Assembly (NCBI GenBank): GCA_910587135.1
Contig: CAJULF010000035.1
Coordinates: forward strand, 1-28,232
Direction: 5' to 3'
Origin: an uncultured Oscillospiraceae bacterium
GTDB lineage: Bacteria; Bacillota; Clostridia; Oscillospirales; Ruminococcaceae
Length of the DNA stretch: 28,232 nucleotides
A program made the translations under genes and the position numbers. The stretch's first letter is position 1. The number at the start of each line of letters is the position of its first letter. This document shows positions 7,354 to 14,702 of this stretch, one piece after another. Below the pieces are notes generated by a model, which worked only from the letters and a program-made list of their open reading frames with translations, was not told the origin of the DNA and ran no database searches.

Positions 7354-7905
7354 TCACAGCGAAAATCTTTCCTTTATCATTTTCGCGACATCGTCGGGGG
7401 GAAGCTCCGTGTTGTCGATTTTGATGTAGTTTTCAAATTTTATTTCTCCATCAAAGCTCTCAAGGCGGTGATTTTTGTCGTCGTTAATAAGCCTTTGATT
7501 TGACGCGTCCACATCTCTTTTGGACGCTTTGTTTTGCAGGCGGTTTTCCGTCACATTTCTTTGCAAACGTACCTCGCGGGAAGCAACAAGCTCTACATAA
7601 TAAAACTCGGTATTGTACGGCTCGAAAATGCTTTTGACATATTCGATATAATCCCAATCGGACTGCATATCGAACGCCCACATACATGTAAATATCATTC
7701 CGTATTTGCCCGACTTTGCAAACTCCTCAAAAATAACATGCCGCATTCTGCTTATGGCGGTTTCGTTGAAATCGCCGAATATTTCCAGAACCGGTTCGAT
7801 GGTCATATGATTGTGGAACAGCCGCAGATCGGTTATTTTCATAAGCTCCTGCCCGACGGTCATTTTGCCTACGGCGGCATTGCCGATTATAAACACAAGC
7901 TTCAC
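7354..7905 (-). CDS. P-loop kinase-like ATP-binding protein, GTG start
   Basis: This 183-residue protein opens with a Walker A loop at residues 8-15 (GNAAVGKMT), followed by a pattern seen in shikimate-kinase-like and chloramphenicol-phosphotransferase-like AAA proteins: LFHNHMTIEP, then a strand-end Asp (CMWAFDMQSDWDY) and an Arg-rich lid (REVRLQRNVTENR). It probably phosphorylates a small molecule. The substrate is unknown. The start codon is GTG at 7905, supported by GGGGGAG upstream. It stands alone between repeats and guaB, with no operon partner. Confidence 0.8.
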   Translation of the reverse strand: MKLVFIIGNAAVGKMTVGQELMKITDLRLFHNHMTIEPVLEIFGDFNETAISRMRHVIFEEFAKSGKYGMIFTCMWAFDMQSDWDYIEYVKSIFEPYNTEFYYVELVASREVRLQRNVTENRLQNKASKRDVDASNQRLINDDKNHRLESFDGEIKFENYIKIDNTELPPDDVAKMIKERFSL

Positions 7906-8043
7906 AAATATGCTCCCCCTTCTGTTTCGGATACGCAGCGTTATGCTCCGTGTTCAATTCATGTAAACGGTAAAATCGATATCCGCGGTAAGTGATCTTT
8001 TCGTTATCCGTAATACCGCATCCCGAAATATCAATCATTATTT

Positions 8044-8072
8044 GCCGCACAAACAGTCACTGTTTGTGCGGC
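8044..8072 (-). terminator. perfect 13-bp hairpin after guaB
   Basis: GCCGCACAAACAG (8044-8056) and CTGTTTGTGCGGC (8060-8072) pair perfectly around a three-base loop, five bases past the guaB stop. There is no T run after it, so it may protect the 3' end of the message rather than terminate strongly. Confidence 0.55.
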
Positions 8073-8077
8073 GCTGC

Positions 8078-9550
8078 TTATATGCTCGCGGAATAGTTGG
8101 GGGCTTCCTTGGTTATGTAGATGTCGTGCGGGTGGGATTCCTTAAGACCCGCGCCCGTTATCTTCACAAACTCCGCTCTCTCCTGAAGCTCGGGGATAGT
8201 GGGACAGCCGCAGTAGCCCATACCGCTTCTGATACCGCCGACAAGCTGATAGATGGTATCCGCCAAAGCTCCCTTATAGGGCACGCGGCCTTCGACGCCC
8301 TCGGGAACGAGCTTTTTGTTCTTGTCCTGGAAATATCTGTCCGCAGAGCCTTTTTTCATTGCCGCAAGGCTTCCCATGCCGCGGTATACCTTGAAGCTCC
8401 TGCCCTGATATATCTCGACGTCGCCGGGCGCTTCCTCGCAGCCCGCCAGCAGCGAGCCGAGCATTACCAGATTTGCCCCCGCCGCGAGAGCCTTGACGAT
8501 ATCGCCCGAATATTTGATTCCGCCGTCCGCGATTATCGGGATACCGTACTTGGCAGCCGCGCAGGCGCAGTCGTAAACCGCCGTAATCTGCGGCACGCCG
8601 ATGCCGGCGACAACACGCGTGGTGCATATCGAGCCGGGTCCGATACCTACCTTTACAGCGTCCGCGCCCGCCTTGATAAGATCCTCGACCGCTGCTGCGG
8701 TAGCCACGTTGCCGGCTATAATAGGTGTATCGGGGAACGCGTTCTTGATTTTGTCAAGCGCGTCCATTATGTTCTTGCTGTGACCGTGCGCGGAGTCGAG
8801 CACCAGCACATCAGCCTGAGCCTTTATAAGCGCGCCCGCTCTGTCAAGTACGTCGGGGGTAATTCCGATAGCCGCGCCGCACAGCAGCCTTCCCGACTTG
8901 TCGCGGGCGGTGTTGGGGTACTGAACGGATTTTTCTATATCCTTTATGGTAATAAGTCCTTTAAGATAGCCGTTGTCGTCTACCAGCGGAAGCTTCTCTA
9001 TCTTGTGCCGCCTGAGTATTTCCTGTGCCTGTGCCAGATTTGTGCCTACGGGAGCCGTTATCAGATGTTCGCTTGTCATGACCTCGCCGATCTTCTGGTT
9101 GGGGTCGGATATGAAGCGCAGATCGCGGTTGGTGAATATTCCCACCAGCTTGCCGTCCTCCACTATCGGAACACCGGATATCTTGTATTTGCCCATCAGA
9201 CCGTCCGCGTCGGAAACGCTGTCATTCGGAGAAAGAAAGAAAGGATTGACGATTACCCCGTTTTCGGAGCGCTTTACCTTGTCCACCTCGTCTACCTGCT
9301 GCTCGATGGACATATTCTTGTGGATAATTCCTATGCCGCCCTCGCGCGCGATGGCTATCGCCATTTTGGACTCCGTAACGGTGTCCATGGCGGAGGTCAT
9401 TATGGGCGTATTGAGCGTGATATCCTTGGTGAGATTGGTTTTGATGTCGATCATGTTCGGCGTTACCTCGCTTTTCGCGGGTATAAGCAGAACGTCGTCA
9501 AAAGTAAGCCCTTCTTTGATAAATTTTTCTCCGTAGTTACAATTCAGCAT
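8078..9550 (-). CDS. guaB: inosine-5'-monophosphate dehydrogenase
   Basis: It oxidises IMP to XMP with NAD+, the committed step of guanine nucleotide synthesis, in the cytoplasm. The 490 residues match the usual bacterial length. The TIM-barrel part begins with LTFDDVLLIPAKSEV. Two CBS domains span about 97-205. The catalytic loop GPGSICTTRVVAGIGVPQ places the nucleophile at C309, and the flap region contains GMGSLAAM. Everything needed for activity appears present. The gene is monocistronic here. It has a near-consensus promoter about 210 bases upstream and a long leader with a terminator-like hairpin, suggesting attenuation. Confidence 0.98.
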   Translation of the reverse strand: MLNCNYGEKFIKEGLTFDDVLLIPAKSEVTPNMIDIKTNLTKDITLNTPIMTSAMDTVTESKMAIAIAREGGIGIIHKNMSIEQQVDEVDKVKRSENGVIVNPFFLSPNDSVSDADGLMGKYKISGVPIVEDGKLVGIFTNRDLRFISDPNQKIGEVMTSEHLITAPVGTNLAQAQEILRRHKIEKLPLVDDNGYLKGLITIKDIEKSVQYPNTARDKSGRLLCGAAIGITPDVLDRAGALIKAQADVLVLDSAHGHSKNIMDALDKIKNAFPDTPIIAGNVATAAAVEDLIKAGADAVKVGIGPGSICTTRVVAGIGVPQITAVYDCACAAAKYGIPIIADGGIKYSGDIVKALAAGANLVMLGSLLAGCEEAPGDVEIYQGRSFKVYRGMGSLAAMKKGSADRYFQDKNKKLVPEGVEGRVPYKGALADTIYQLVGGIRSGMGYCGCPTIPELQERAEFVKITGAGLKESHPHDIYITKEAPNYSASI

Positions 9551-9614
9551 CTGATTTCCTCACTTTCATTTTCGGGCAGATGTCCCTTCAGGCATAGCGG
9601 GTACGGTGAGTATG

Positions 9615-9654
9615 AAAAGAAGCCGCGGAAAGCGGAGCGCTTTTCTTTGGCTTC
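9615..9654 (-). terminator. terminator-like hairpin (attenuator candidate) in the guaB leader
   Basis: On the minus-strand RNA, GAAGCC (9654-9649) pairs with GGCTTC (9624-9619) and an inner AAAGCG/CGCTTT stem (9643-9638 with 9634-9629) closes a three-base loop. It is followed by TTTT. An earlier AGGCTT in the same leader (about 9713) could pair with the AAGCC arm and undo the hairpin. Confidence 0.5.
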
Positions 9655-9756
9655 GGAGGTTCACATAAACGCGGATATATGCGTGAGCGTCAGGGAAAAC
9701 TGCTTTTGTAAGCCTGCTCCGATCGTGCGGGTCGGCTTTGATTTATGATTAGCAAT

Positions 9757-9785
9757 ATTATACCACCAAAACCGATTTTTTTCAA
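9757..9785 (-). promoter_or_regulatory. guaB promoter
   Basis: On the minus strand, TTGAAA (9785-9780), a 17-base spacer with the extended motif TGG, and a perfect TATAAT (9762-9757). The transcript would have a leader of about 200 nt. No purine-riboswitch core could be found in that leader. Confidence 0.8.
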
Positions 9786-9892
9786 CCCAAACTTAACAGA
9801 AAAAATAAACAAATATATTGCTTATTTTTCGTGCGCTTTAGAACATTTTCACGCACTTATACAAAAAAATCGGAAAAAATGCAAAATGCTTA

Positions 9893-9921
9893 TTGACTTA
9901 ACGGAGCATTTATTATAGAAT
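9893..9921 (+). promoter_or_regulatory. promoter of the phosphatase-superfamily gene
   Basis: TTGACT (9893-9898), 17-base spacer, TAGAAT (9916-9921). It is divergent from the guaB promoter, about 108 bases away. Confidence 0.7.
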
Positions 9922-9972
9922 ATATATGTATGGTGTGAAACGGAGCTTTAACCATTTAGAGGGGAAAACCGT

Positions 9973-11067
9973 ATGAAGATATTATATCCCGATTACAACA
10001 ACTGCATTGCAAACCTCGCCTGCTCGGTGATGAAGCATTTCGGCGTTATGCCGCCGAACCCCACGCTGCCTCTTGCGGACGGGCTGCTGGATAAGCGCTG
10101 CAAAAACGTTGTGGTAATGCTGCTGGACGGAATGGGCAATAATATTATCGAAGCTGATCTTGAGTCTGACGGATTTTTCCGCCGCAATCTCAAGGGGACG
10201 TATTCCTCCGTGTTTCCGCCAACTACCGTGGCCGCGACAACGGCGATGGACAGCGGGCTGTTCCCCGTACAGACGGCGTGGTTGGGCTGGACGGGATATT
10301 TCCCCGAGCTTGATAAGAACGTGGTTTATTTTCGGAATCAGGATTTTGACACCGACGAGCCGATTGGGGGCGAAAGCGCCGCATGGAAATATCTTCCCTA
10401 TAACGGAATTTGTTCGCGTATTGCTGCGGCGGGTTACGGCGCGCATTATCTTGCACCCTTTGCCGAGCCGCATCCGAAGGATTTCGGCGCATTTTGCCGC
10501 GAGATAGAGCGTCTGTGTGCCGAAGACGGCGAGAAGTACGTTTACGCATACTGGGATCAGCCCGACAACATAATGCACCGCAAGGGCTGCTTCGGCGAAA
10601 GCGCAAAGTTGGTGCTTAGGGATATCGAATTGATGACGGCGGAACTTTCGGAGCGGCTTTCCGACACGCTGCTTATCATAACCGCCGATCACGGGCATAT
10701 CGACAGCCCTAAAAGGGTAATAACCGATTACCCCGATATCATGGAGTGTCTGGTGAGAATGCCCTCGATAGAGCCGCGCTGCGTTAATCTTTTTGTTAAA
10801 AGCGGCATGGAGAAGCAGCTGGAAGCCGCGTTCGCGGAGAACTTAGGCGATTCGTTCCTGCTGATGCCCAAAAAAGAGGTTATGGAACGGGAGCTTTTCG
10901 GCAGGGGAACGCCCCACCCGCGGCTTGGCGAAATGCTGGGGGATTATCTGGCGATAGCCGTGGGGGACATATCGTTATACAACAAGAAAAGCAAAAATTT
11001 CGTTGCCAATCACGCGGGGCTTACCGCTGATGAGATGATGATACCGCTGATAGCGGTAAGCCTGTAG
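9973..11067 (+). CDS. alkaline-phosphatase-superfamily phosphodiesterase/nucleotide pyrophosphatase-like protein
   Basis: This is a 364-residue metal-dependent hydrolase of the type I phosphodiesterase/nucleotide pyrophosphatase group. The metal- and substrate-binding features are in order: LLDGMGNN (first Asp), FPPTTVAATTA (nucleophilic Thr), YWDQPDNIMHRKG, TADHGHID (Asp-His pair) and NHAGLT (last His). There is no signal peptide, so it probably acts in the cytoplasm. The gene has its own promoter and a GAGGGG ribosome site. It is divergent from guaB. A link to nucleotide metabolism is tempting but unsupported; the true substrate is unknown. Confidence 0.85.
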   Translation: MKILYPDYNNCIANLACSVMKHFGVMPPNPTLPLADGLLDKRCKNVVVMLLDGMGNNIIEADLESDGFFRRNLKGTYSSVFPPTTVAATTAMDSGLFPVQTAWLGWTGYFPELDKNVVYFRNQDFDTDEPIGGESAAWKYLPYNGICSRIAAAGYGAHYLAPFAEPHPKDFGAFCREIERLCAEDGEKYVYAYWDQPDNIMHRKGCFGESAKLVLRDIELMTAELSERLSDTLLIITADHGHIDSPKRVITDYPDIMECLVRMPSIEPRCVNLFVKSGMEKQLEAAFAENLGDSFLLMPKKEVMERELFGRGTPHPRLGEMLGDYLAIAVGDISLYNKKSKNFVANHAGLTADEMMIPLIAVSL

Positions 11068-11075
11068 AAGAGGTT

Positions 11076-11202
11076 ATCGCGGCGCAATGTTGAATCGGGA
11101 AATTTTTCGCGGAATCCTGAGTGTGCAATACGGAGCGAAGCGTAGTGCTGCGCGTTCGGGCGGGTCGCGGAAAATTTCAAATATAAATAATTCGCTTAGG
11201 TC
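11076..11202 (+). repeat. degenerate copy of palindromic repeat family I
   Basis: It keeps GGCGCAATGT, an outer stem GAAATTTTTCGCG/CGCGGAAAATTTC (about 11099-11111 with 11166-11178), the purine-rich CGGAGCGAAGCG centre and the closing AAATAATTCGCTTAGGTC. It has diverged from the other copies in the arms. It starts right after the stop of the phosphatase-superfamily gene. Confidence 0.6.
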
Positions 11203-11211
11203 TGCATTTTA

Positions 11212-11336
11212 TACTAATTTATTATCGGAGTGTAGACAAGATTTGCGGCAAGCTTGCGCATAGCACAAGGAGTGTTGACTCAGTGATAGGCGTAAGATTG
11301 TCACAAAGATGTCTACACGCAGATTATAAATTAGTA
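11212..11336. repeat. MITE-like repeat family II, 125-bp copy 1
   Basis: The ends TACTAATTTATTATC and GATTATAAATTAGTA are inverted repeats that extend to about 30 bases (TGTAGACA/TGTCTACA). The element is flanked by TTA on both sides (11209-11211 and 11337-11339). It has exactly the length of the copy at 19211 and shares internal blocks (GCATAGC, CAAGG, GTGATAGG). It lies about 60 bases ahead of the epimerase gene. Confidence 0.85.
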
Positions 11337-11395
11337 TTATATACAGACTGCCGCCGACGGCGGTAAAAAGTGAAAAAGCGAAACAGTGAAAGGGT

Positions 11396-12061
11396 CTGAT
11401 CAAAATAGAGATACTTACCTCCGCCTCCCTGCTTGCGTGCAGGCTGGAGGAAATTTCAGCCGAAATAGACCGCTGCGGGCGCGCGGGAGTTGATTGGATA
11501 CATTTTGACGTAATGGACGGTGTTTTTGTGGAGCAGATATCATACGGCTCCCCCGTTCTGAAATGCGTAAGGGACGCCACGGATATGTTCCTTGACGTCC
11601 ATCTTATGGTGGAAAACCCCCGCAGGCAGATAGGCTTCTTTGCCGAGGCGGGCGCAAGTCTTATAGATATCCATGTTGAGAGCCGCTGCGACGTTTCCGA
11701 CACGCTTAAGGAGATAAGAGCATACGGGATAAGGTCGGCGGTCGCCGTAAAACCCGATACTCCCATAGAGAGGGCGTTTGAATATCTGCCGCTTTGCGAC
11801 ATGGTGCTTGTTATGACGGTTGAGCCCGGCTACGGCGGGCAGGGATTTATTCCCGAAACCGCGGACAAAATCACTGCTTTGCGCCGATACGCGGCGGAAA
11901 ACGGTTTTGAAAAACTTGATATAGAGGTGGACGGCGGCATAAACACCCTCACCTCGGGGATAGCCCGCGCCGCCGGCGCGAACGTGTTGGTGGCGGGGAC
12001 CGCTCTTTTCGGCGCGGAGGATATGACTGCCGCCAACCGACTGCTTAAAGGGCCGGAATAA
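11396..12061 (+). CDS. ribulose-phosphate 3-epimerase-like protein without a standard start codon
   Basis: This TIM-barrel enzyme interconverts ribulose 5-phosphate and xylulose 5-phosphate, or a related sugar phosphate. All expected active-site elements are seen: Ser near the N-terminus (TSASLL), HFDVMDG, DVHLMV, the glycine-rich VEPGYGGQGF, and VDGGIN. Full-length homology starts with IKIEILTSASLL, but the frame has no ATG, GTG or TTG between the in-frame TGA at 11387 and ATG 11513. Starting at 11513 would remove the first barrel strand and two active-site residues. I therefore place the start at CTG 11396 (giving MIKIEI); ATC 11399 or ATA 11405 are alternatives. The length is then about 221 residues, normal for the family. 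It is followed by rnfD after 93 bases. Confidence 0.85.
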   Translation: MIKIEILTSASLLACRLEEISAEIDRCGRAGVDWIHFDVMDGVFVEQISYGSPVLKCVRDATDMFLDVHLMVENPRRQIGFFAEAGASLIDIHVESRCDVSDTLKEIRAYGIRSAVAVKPDTPIERAFEYLPLCDMVLVMTVEPGYGGQGFIPETADKITALRRYAAENGFEKLDIEVDGGINTLTSGIARAAGANVLVAGTALFGAEDMTAANRLLKGPE

Positions 12062-12154
12062 TACTCAGTCCGCATAGCCGTCGGGCGATTGTTTTCAGGG
12101 CTGCGCGGACGGTCTCCGCACTGCCGACACAAAATCCGGAAAGGAAAAAATTTC

Positions 12155-13261
12155 ATGTTATCTGTTGCCGCGCGCGACCCGCGCAAGGTTTATCTTGAAC
12201 GCTTTATATTCATGGCGGCTCTGCTTATACCCTCGGTGTTTCTGATGGGGCTGAGAGCGCTGCTGATATCCGTGCTGAGCGTGGTTTTATGTATGGTTAC
12301 GGACAGGGTTTGCTGTCTTATCCGAAAAATCCCCTATGATATAGAGGATTTCGCTGTGCCATTCTGGGGGCTGGCGGCTTCAATGCTCATGCCCTCAAGT
12401 ATTTCGATAGGGCTTGTTGTCATGTCGTCGGTAATATGCATAGGTTTAGGCAAGCATATTTTCGGCGGCAGCGACAATATCCTGTTTCCGCCGCCTGCCA
12501 TTGCAGTCGCATTTCTGATAATCTGCTATCCTGCGGAAATGCTGTACTTCACCAAGGCGGGGGAGCATTACCCCATTTTCGGTGAGTTTTCGGGAACGCT
12601 GGGGCGTTCGCTGGAGTATGCGCTGAAGCTTGGAAACGTACCCACCTCTTCCACCTTTGATATCCTGCTGGGAAATATTTCGGGCGCTATCGGCTCGGTC
12701 AATATTCTGATAATACTGGTGTGCGGCGTATGTATGCTGATAAGGGGTACAAACAGCTTCTTGGCAGCACTGCCCGCGATAGGCATGGCAGGGCTGCTGG
12801 CGTTTTTCTTTCCCCGCTCCGACGTAAGCGGAATGGAATCGGCTTTTCTGGAGATATCTTCGGGGTATTTCCTGTTCGGAACGCTGTTTATAGCCTCCGA
12901 GCCGCCGCTTCTGCCAAAAAGGGCTGCTGCAAAGGTAATATATGGGGTGGTTCTGGGATATACTACCATGATGTTCAGATATTTCGGTCAGGCGGAGGGC
13001 TGCTTCGTGTTCGCGCTGCTAATAACAAGCGCGCTGTCCTGCTGCTTTGATACGATAGTTGAAAATCTTATGTACTGGAAAAAGACGTACATCAACTCCT
13101 ATGAGAAGTCGCGCACGCAGGTTCAGCGCGGCAGCGTAAAGCTCACGGATACCCAGGAGATAAAGCTGCCCGAAAAGTACCGCTACAACACCCCGCCCAT
13201 TGACGGAAAAATAAAGCATCATCGCAAGCGCAAGGATAAGGGGGCGGGAAAAGATGAATGA
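12155..13261 (+). CDS. rnfD: RnfD-like membrane protein lacking the usual flavinylation motif
   Basis: RnfD is the membrane subunit of the Rnf ion pump that carries covalently bound FMN. This 368-residue protein has many hydrophobic segments and the family landmarks HIFGGSDNILFPP (matching FGG..NIFNPA), DILLGNISGAIG and AEGCFVFALL. Where family members carry SGAT with the flavinylated Thr, this one reads SGTLG at residues 146-150, so covalent FMN attachment is doubtful. The C-terminal 60 residues are an unusual charged cytoplasmic tail (KHHRKRKDKGAGKDE). The ATG at 12155 follows GGAAAGGA. The stop overlaps rnfE by 8 bases. Homology is by eye. Confidence 0.85.
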   Translation: MLSVAARDPRKVYLERFIFMAALLIPSVFLMGLRALLISVLSVVLCMVTDRVCCLIRKIPYDIEDFAVPFWGLAASMLMPSSISIGLVVMSSVICIGLGKHIFGGSDNILFPPPAIAVAFLIICYPAEMLYFTKAGEHYPIFGEFSGTLGRSLEYALKLGNVPTSSTFDILLGNISGAIGSVNILIILVCGVCMLIRGTNSFLAALPAIGMAGLLAFFFPRSDVSGMESAFLEISSGYFLFGTLFIASEPPLLPKRAAAKVIYGVVLGYTTMMFRYFGQAEGCFVFALLITSALSCCFDTIVENLMYWKKTYINSYEKSRTQVQRGSVKLTDTQEIKLPEKYRYNTPPIDGKIKHHRKRKDKGAGKDE

Positions 13262-13853
13262 GAAAAAATCAAAAATAAATTTTGACGGGCTTTTCCGCCA
13301 GAACATCGTTCTTATGAGCGGGCTGGTGACCGCGCCGATAATCGTCGCCGCCACCACGGCGGAGCGCGCGTTGGTGCTGACGCTTTGCTTCTTTATGGTA
13401 TCATATATTTCGATATTGATATGCCGCCTTATCCCGCGGAAAATAATGTATTCCATGCGGATACTGATCTACGCGGTGGTGGCGGGGGCAGTTTATATTC
13501 CCACGGTGCTGCTGATTTCAATGCTGTTTCCGGAAACTGTTTCGGGAGTGCTTATATATATTGAGATAAGCGTTGTAAATCTTCTGCTGCTTGCGAAAAC
13601 CGAAAGCCGCTTTTATCTTGAATCGTTCGGCGTTATGGCTCTGGACGCTCTGATATATATAGCGGGATACGCTGTCGCCGCGTTCGCGGTCGGCATAATA
13701 CGCGAGCTGCTTGCTTACGGAACATTTTTCGGGCTGTATCTGTTTGACGAGCCAATGCCCGCGGCAAGGTCTCCCTTTTTCGGATTTATCCTTGTGGGAA
13801 TACTCGCGGCTGTATGCCGTGTGATCGTCGGCAGAAGGGGGGCAAGGAAGTAA
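13254..13853 (+). CDS. rnfE: RnfE-like membrane protein lacking both iron-ligand cysteines
   Basis: This 199-residue, six-helix protein is of the RnfE/NqrD family. C-terminal landmarks match well (GIIRELLAYGTFFGLYLFDE, corresponding to the family's REVLGNGTIFG). Family members have Cys in an N-terminal LG.CP.LAVT motif and in a later VNC.ILGRAEAF motif, which with RnfA hold an iron centre in the membrane. Here the first reads SGLVTAPIIVAATT and the second VVNLLLLAKTESRF with Leu at 110, so both cysteines are absent. It overlaps rnfD by 8 bases and touches rnfA through a TAATG junction, so the three are one transcription unit. Confidence 0.85.
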   Translation: MNEKKSKINFDGLFRQNIVLMSGLVTAPIIVAATTAERALVLTLCFFMVSYISILICRLIPRKIMYSMRILIYAVVAGAVYIPTVLLISMLFPETVSGVLIYIEISVVNLLLLAKTESRFYLESFGVMALDALIYIAGYAVAAFAVGIIRELLAYGTFFGLYLFDEPMPAARSPFFGFILVGILAAVCRVIVGRRGARK

Positions 13854-14446
13854 TGGGCGCTTTCGCAAAGATCGTTGCCACCGCTATGGTGTCAATATTT
13901 GTTCAGAACGCTATATTTGAAAGAGCGCTGGGTGCGAACGTGGTCATCTACGCTTCCCGCAAAAACTCTCATGTTGTCGGCTTTACCATCGGCATGACTG
14001 CCATGACCACCGTTGCAAGCATAATCTCCTATTTTTTGGATGGTCTGCTGCTGCCGCTGGAACTGGGGTATTTGTTCATGCCGTTGGTTTACGTTACGGT
14101 GATAAGCATTTTGTATGTGTTGGCGCTGCTGTTTTTATGGAGATTGTTCCCGGATACCTTTGCGCTGATAAAGAAGCACGCTCATCTCGCTATTGTAAAC
14201 TGCACGGTGCTGGGCGCTCTTTTCCTCAATTCCGCCTACGGAAGCGATATATGGAGCTATATCGGCTATGGCTTCGGAACAGGGATAGGGTTCTTCCTCG
14301 CCTGCTTTATGCTCAATATCGCGCATGAAAAGCTGGACTCGAACAAGATACCGAGAGCGTTCCGCGGGTATCCGATAATGCTGATATATATCGGAATAGT
14401 TTCAATGGGATTTTATGTTCTGGTGGGATATACCGCGAAATTTTAA
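13853..14446 (+). CDS. rnfA: RnfA-like membrane protein with one of two iron-ligand cysteines lost
   Basis: This 197-residue, six-helix protein is of the RnfA/NqrE family. The alignment by eye is easy across its length: the family's FLGICPFLGVSKK corresponds to ALGANVVIYASRK, so the first cysteine is Asn at 29. The family's TTNCAVLGVA corresponds to AIVNCTVLGA, so the second cysteine, C117, is kept. PRAFRGYPIMLI near the C-terminus matches the family PKAFKGFPIALI. It starts on the last base of the rnfE stop codon (TAATG) with AAGGAAG upstream. No rnfB, rnfC or rnfG follows; the next gene is a glycoside-hydrolase-like protein after a repeat element. Confidence 0.88.
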   Translation: MGAFAKIVATAMVSIFVQNAIFERALGANVVIYASRKNSHVVGFTIGMTAMTTVASIISYFLDGLLLPLELGYLFMPLVYVTVISILYVLALLFLWRLFPDTFALIKKHAHLAIVNCTVLGALFLNSAYGSDIWSYIGYGFGTGIGFFLACFMLNIAHEKLDSNKIPRAFRGYPIMLIYIGIVSMGFYVLVGYTAKF

Positions 14447-14485
14447 AACAAGTTAAATATATGGTTTCGGCAATATAATACAAAA

Positions 14486-14681
14486 CTTGTTCTATTAGCC
14501 CAATATGCCCGAATTTCGGCATATTCGAAAGCGGTCTTCAAAATATTGGCGCGTGTTTTTCGGGCAAATTTTATCGGGGACAAAACAAAATTTCTTGACT
14601 TGCTGTTGCAAGTCAAGAAATTTCAACGCAGTCATAGGCAAAATTTGCCGCAGGTACGTGCTGGGCGGCTATTAGAACAAG
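14486..14681. repeat. MITE-like repeat family IV, copy 2
   Basis: The end CTTGTTCTATTAGCC pairs with the complement of GGCTATTAGAACAAG. Inside are a near-perfect palindrome (AATATGCCCGAATTTCGG, 14502-14519), TCGGGGACAA, a strong hairpin CTTGACTTGC/GCAAGTCAAG, and GGCAAAATTTGCC. The interior blocks match 6823-6983 in the same order. It fills the gap between rnfA and the next gene. Confidence 0.65.
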
Positions 14682-14702
14682 CTCACAAATCGGAGGACGG
14701 TA

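Noticed and set aside
8042..9748. A 568-codon open frame on the plus strand
   Set aside because: It is antisense to guaB, whose translation is unambiguous, and it lacks any recognisable domain. High GC at codon position 3 explains the open mirror frame.
9551..9756. Purine (guanine) riboswitch in the guaB leader
   Set aside because: The conserved loop sequences of the purine riboswitch could not be found; only generic hairpins are present.
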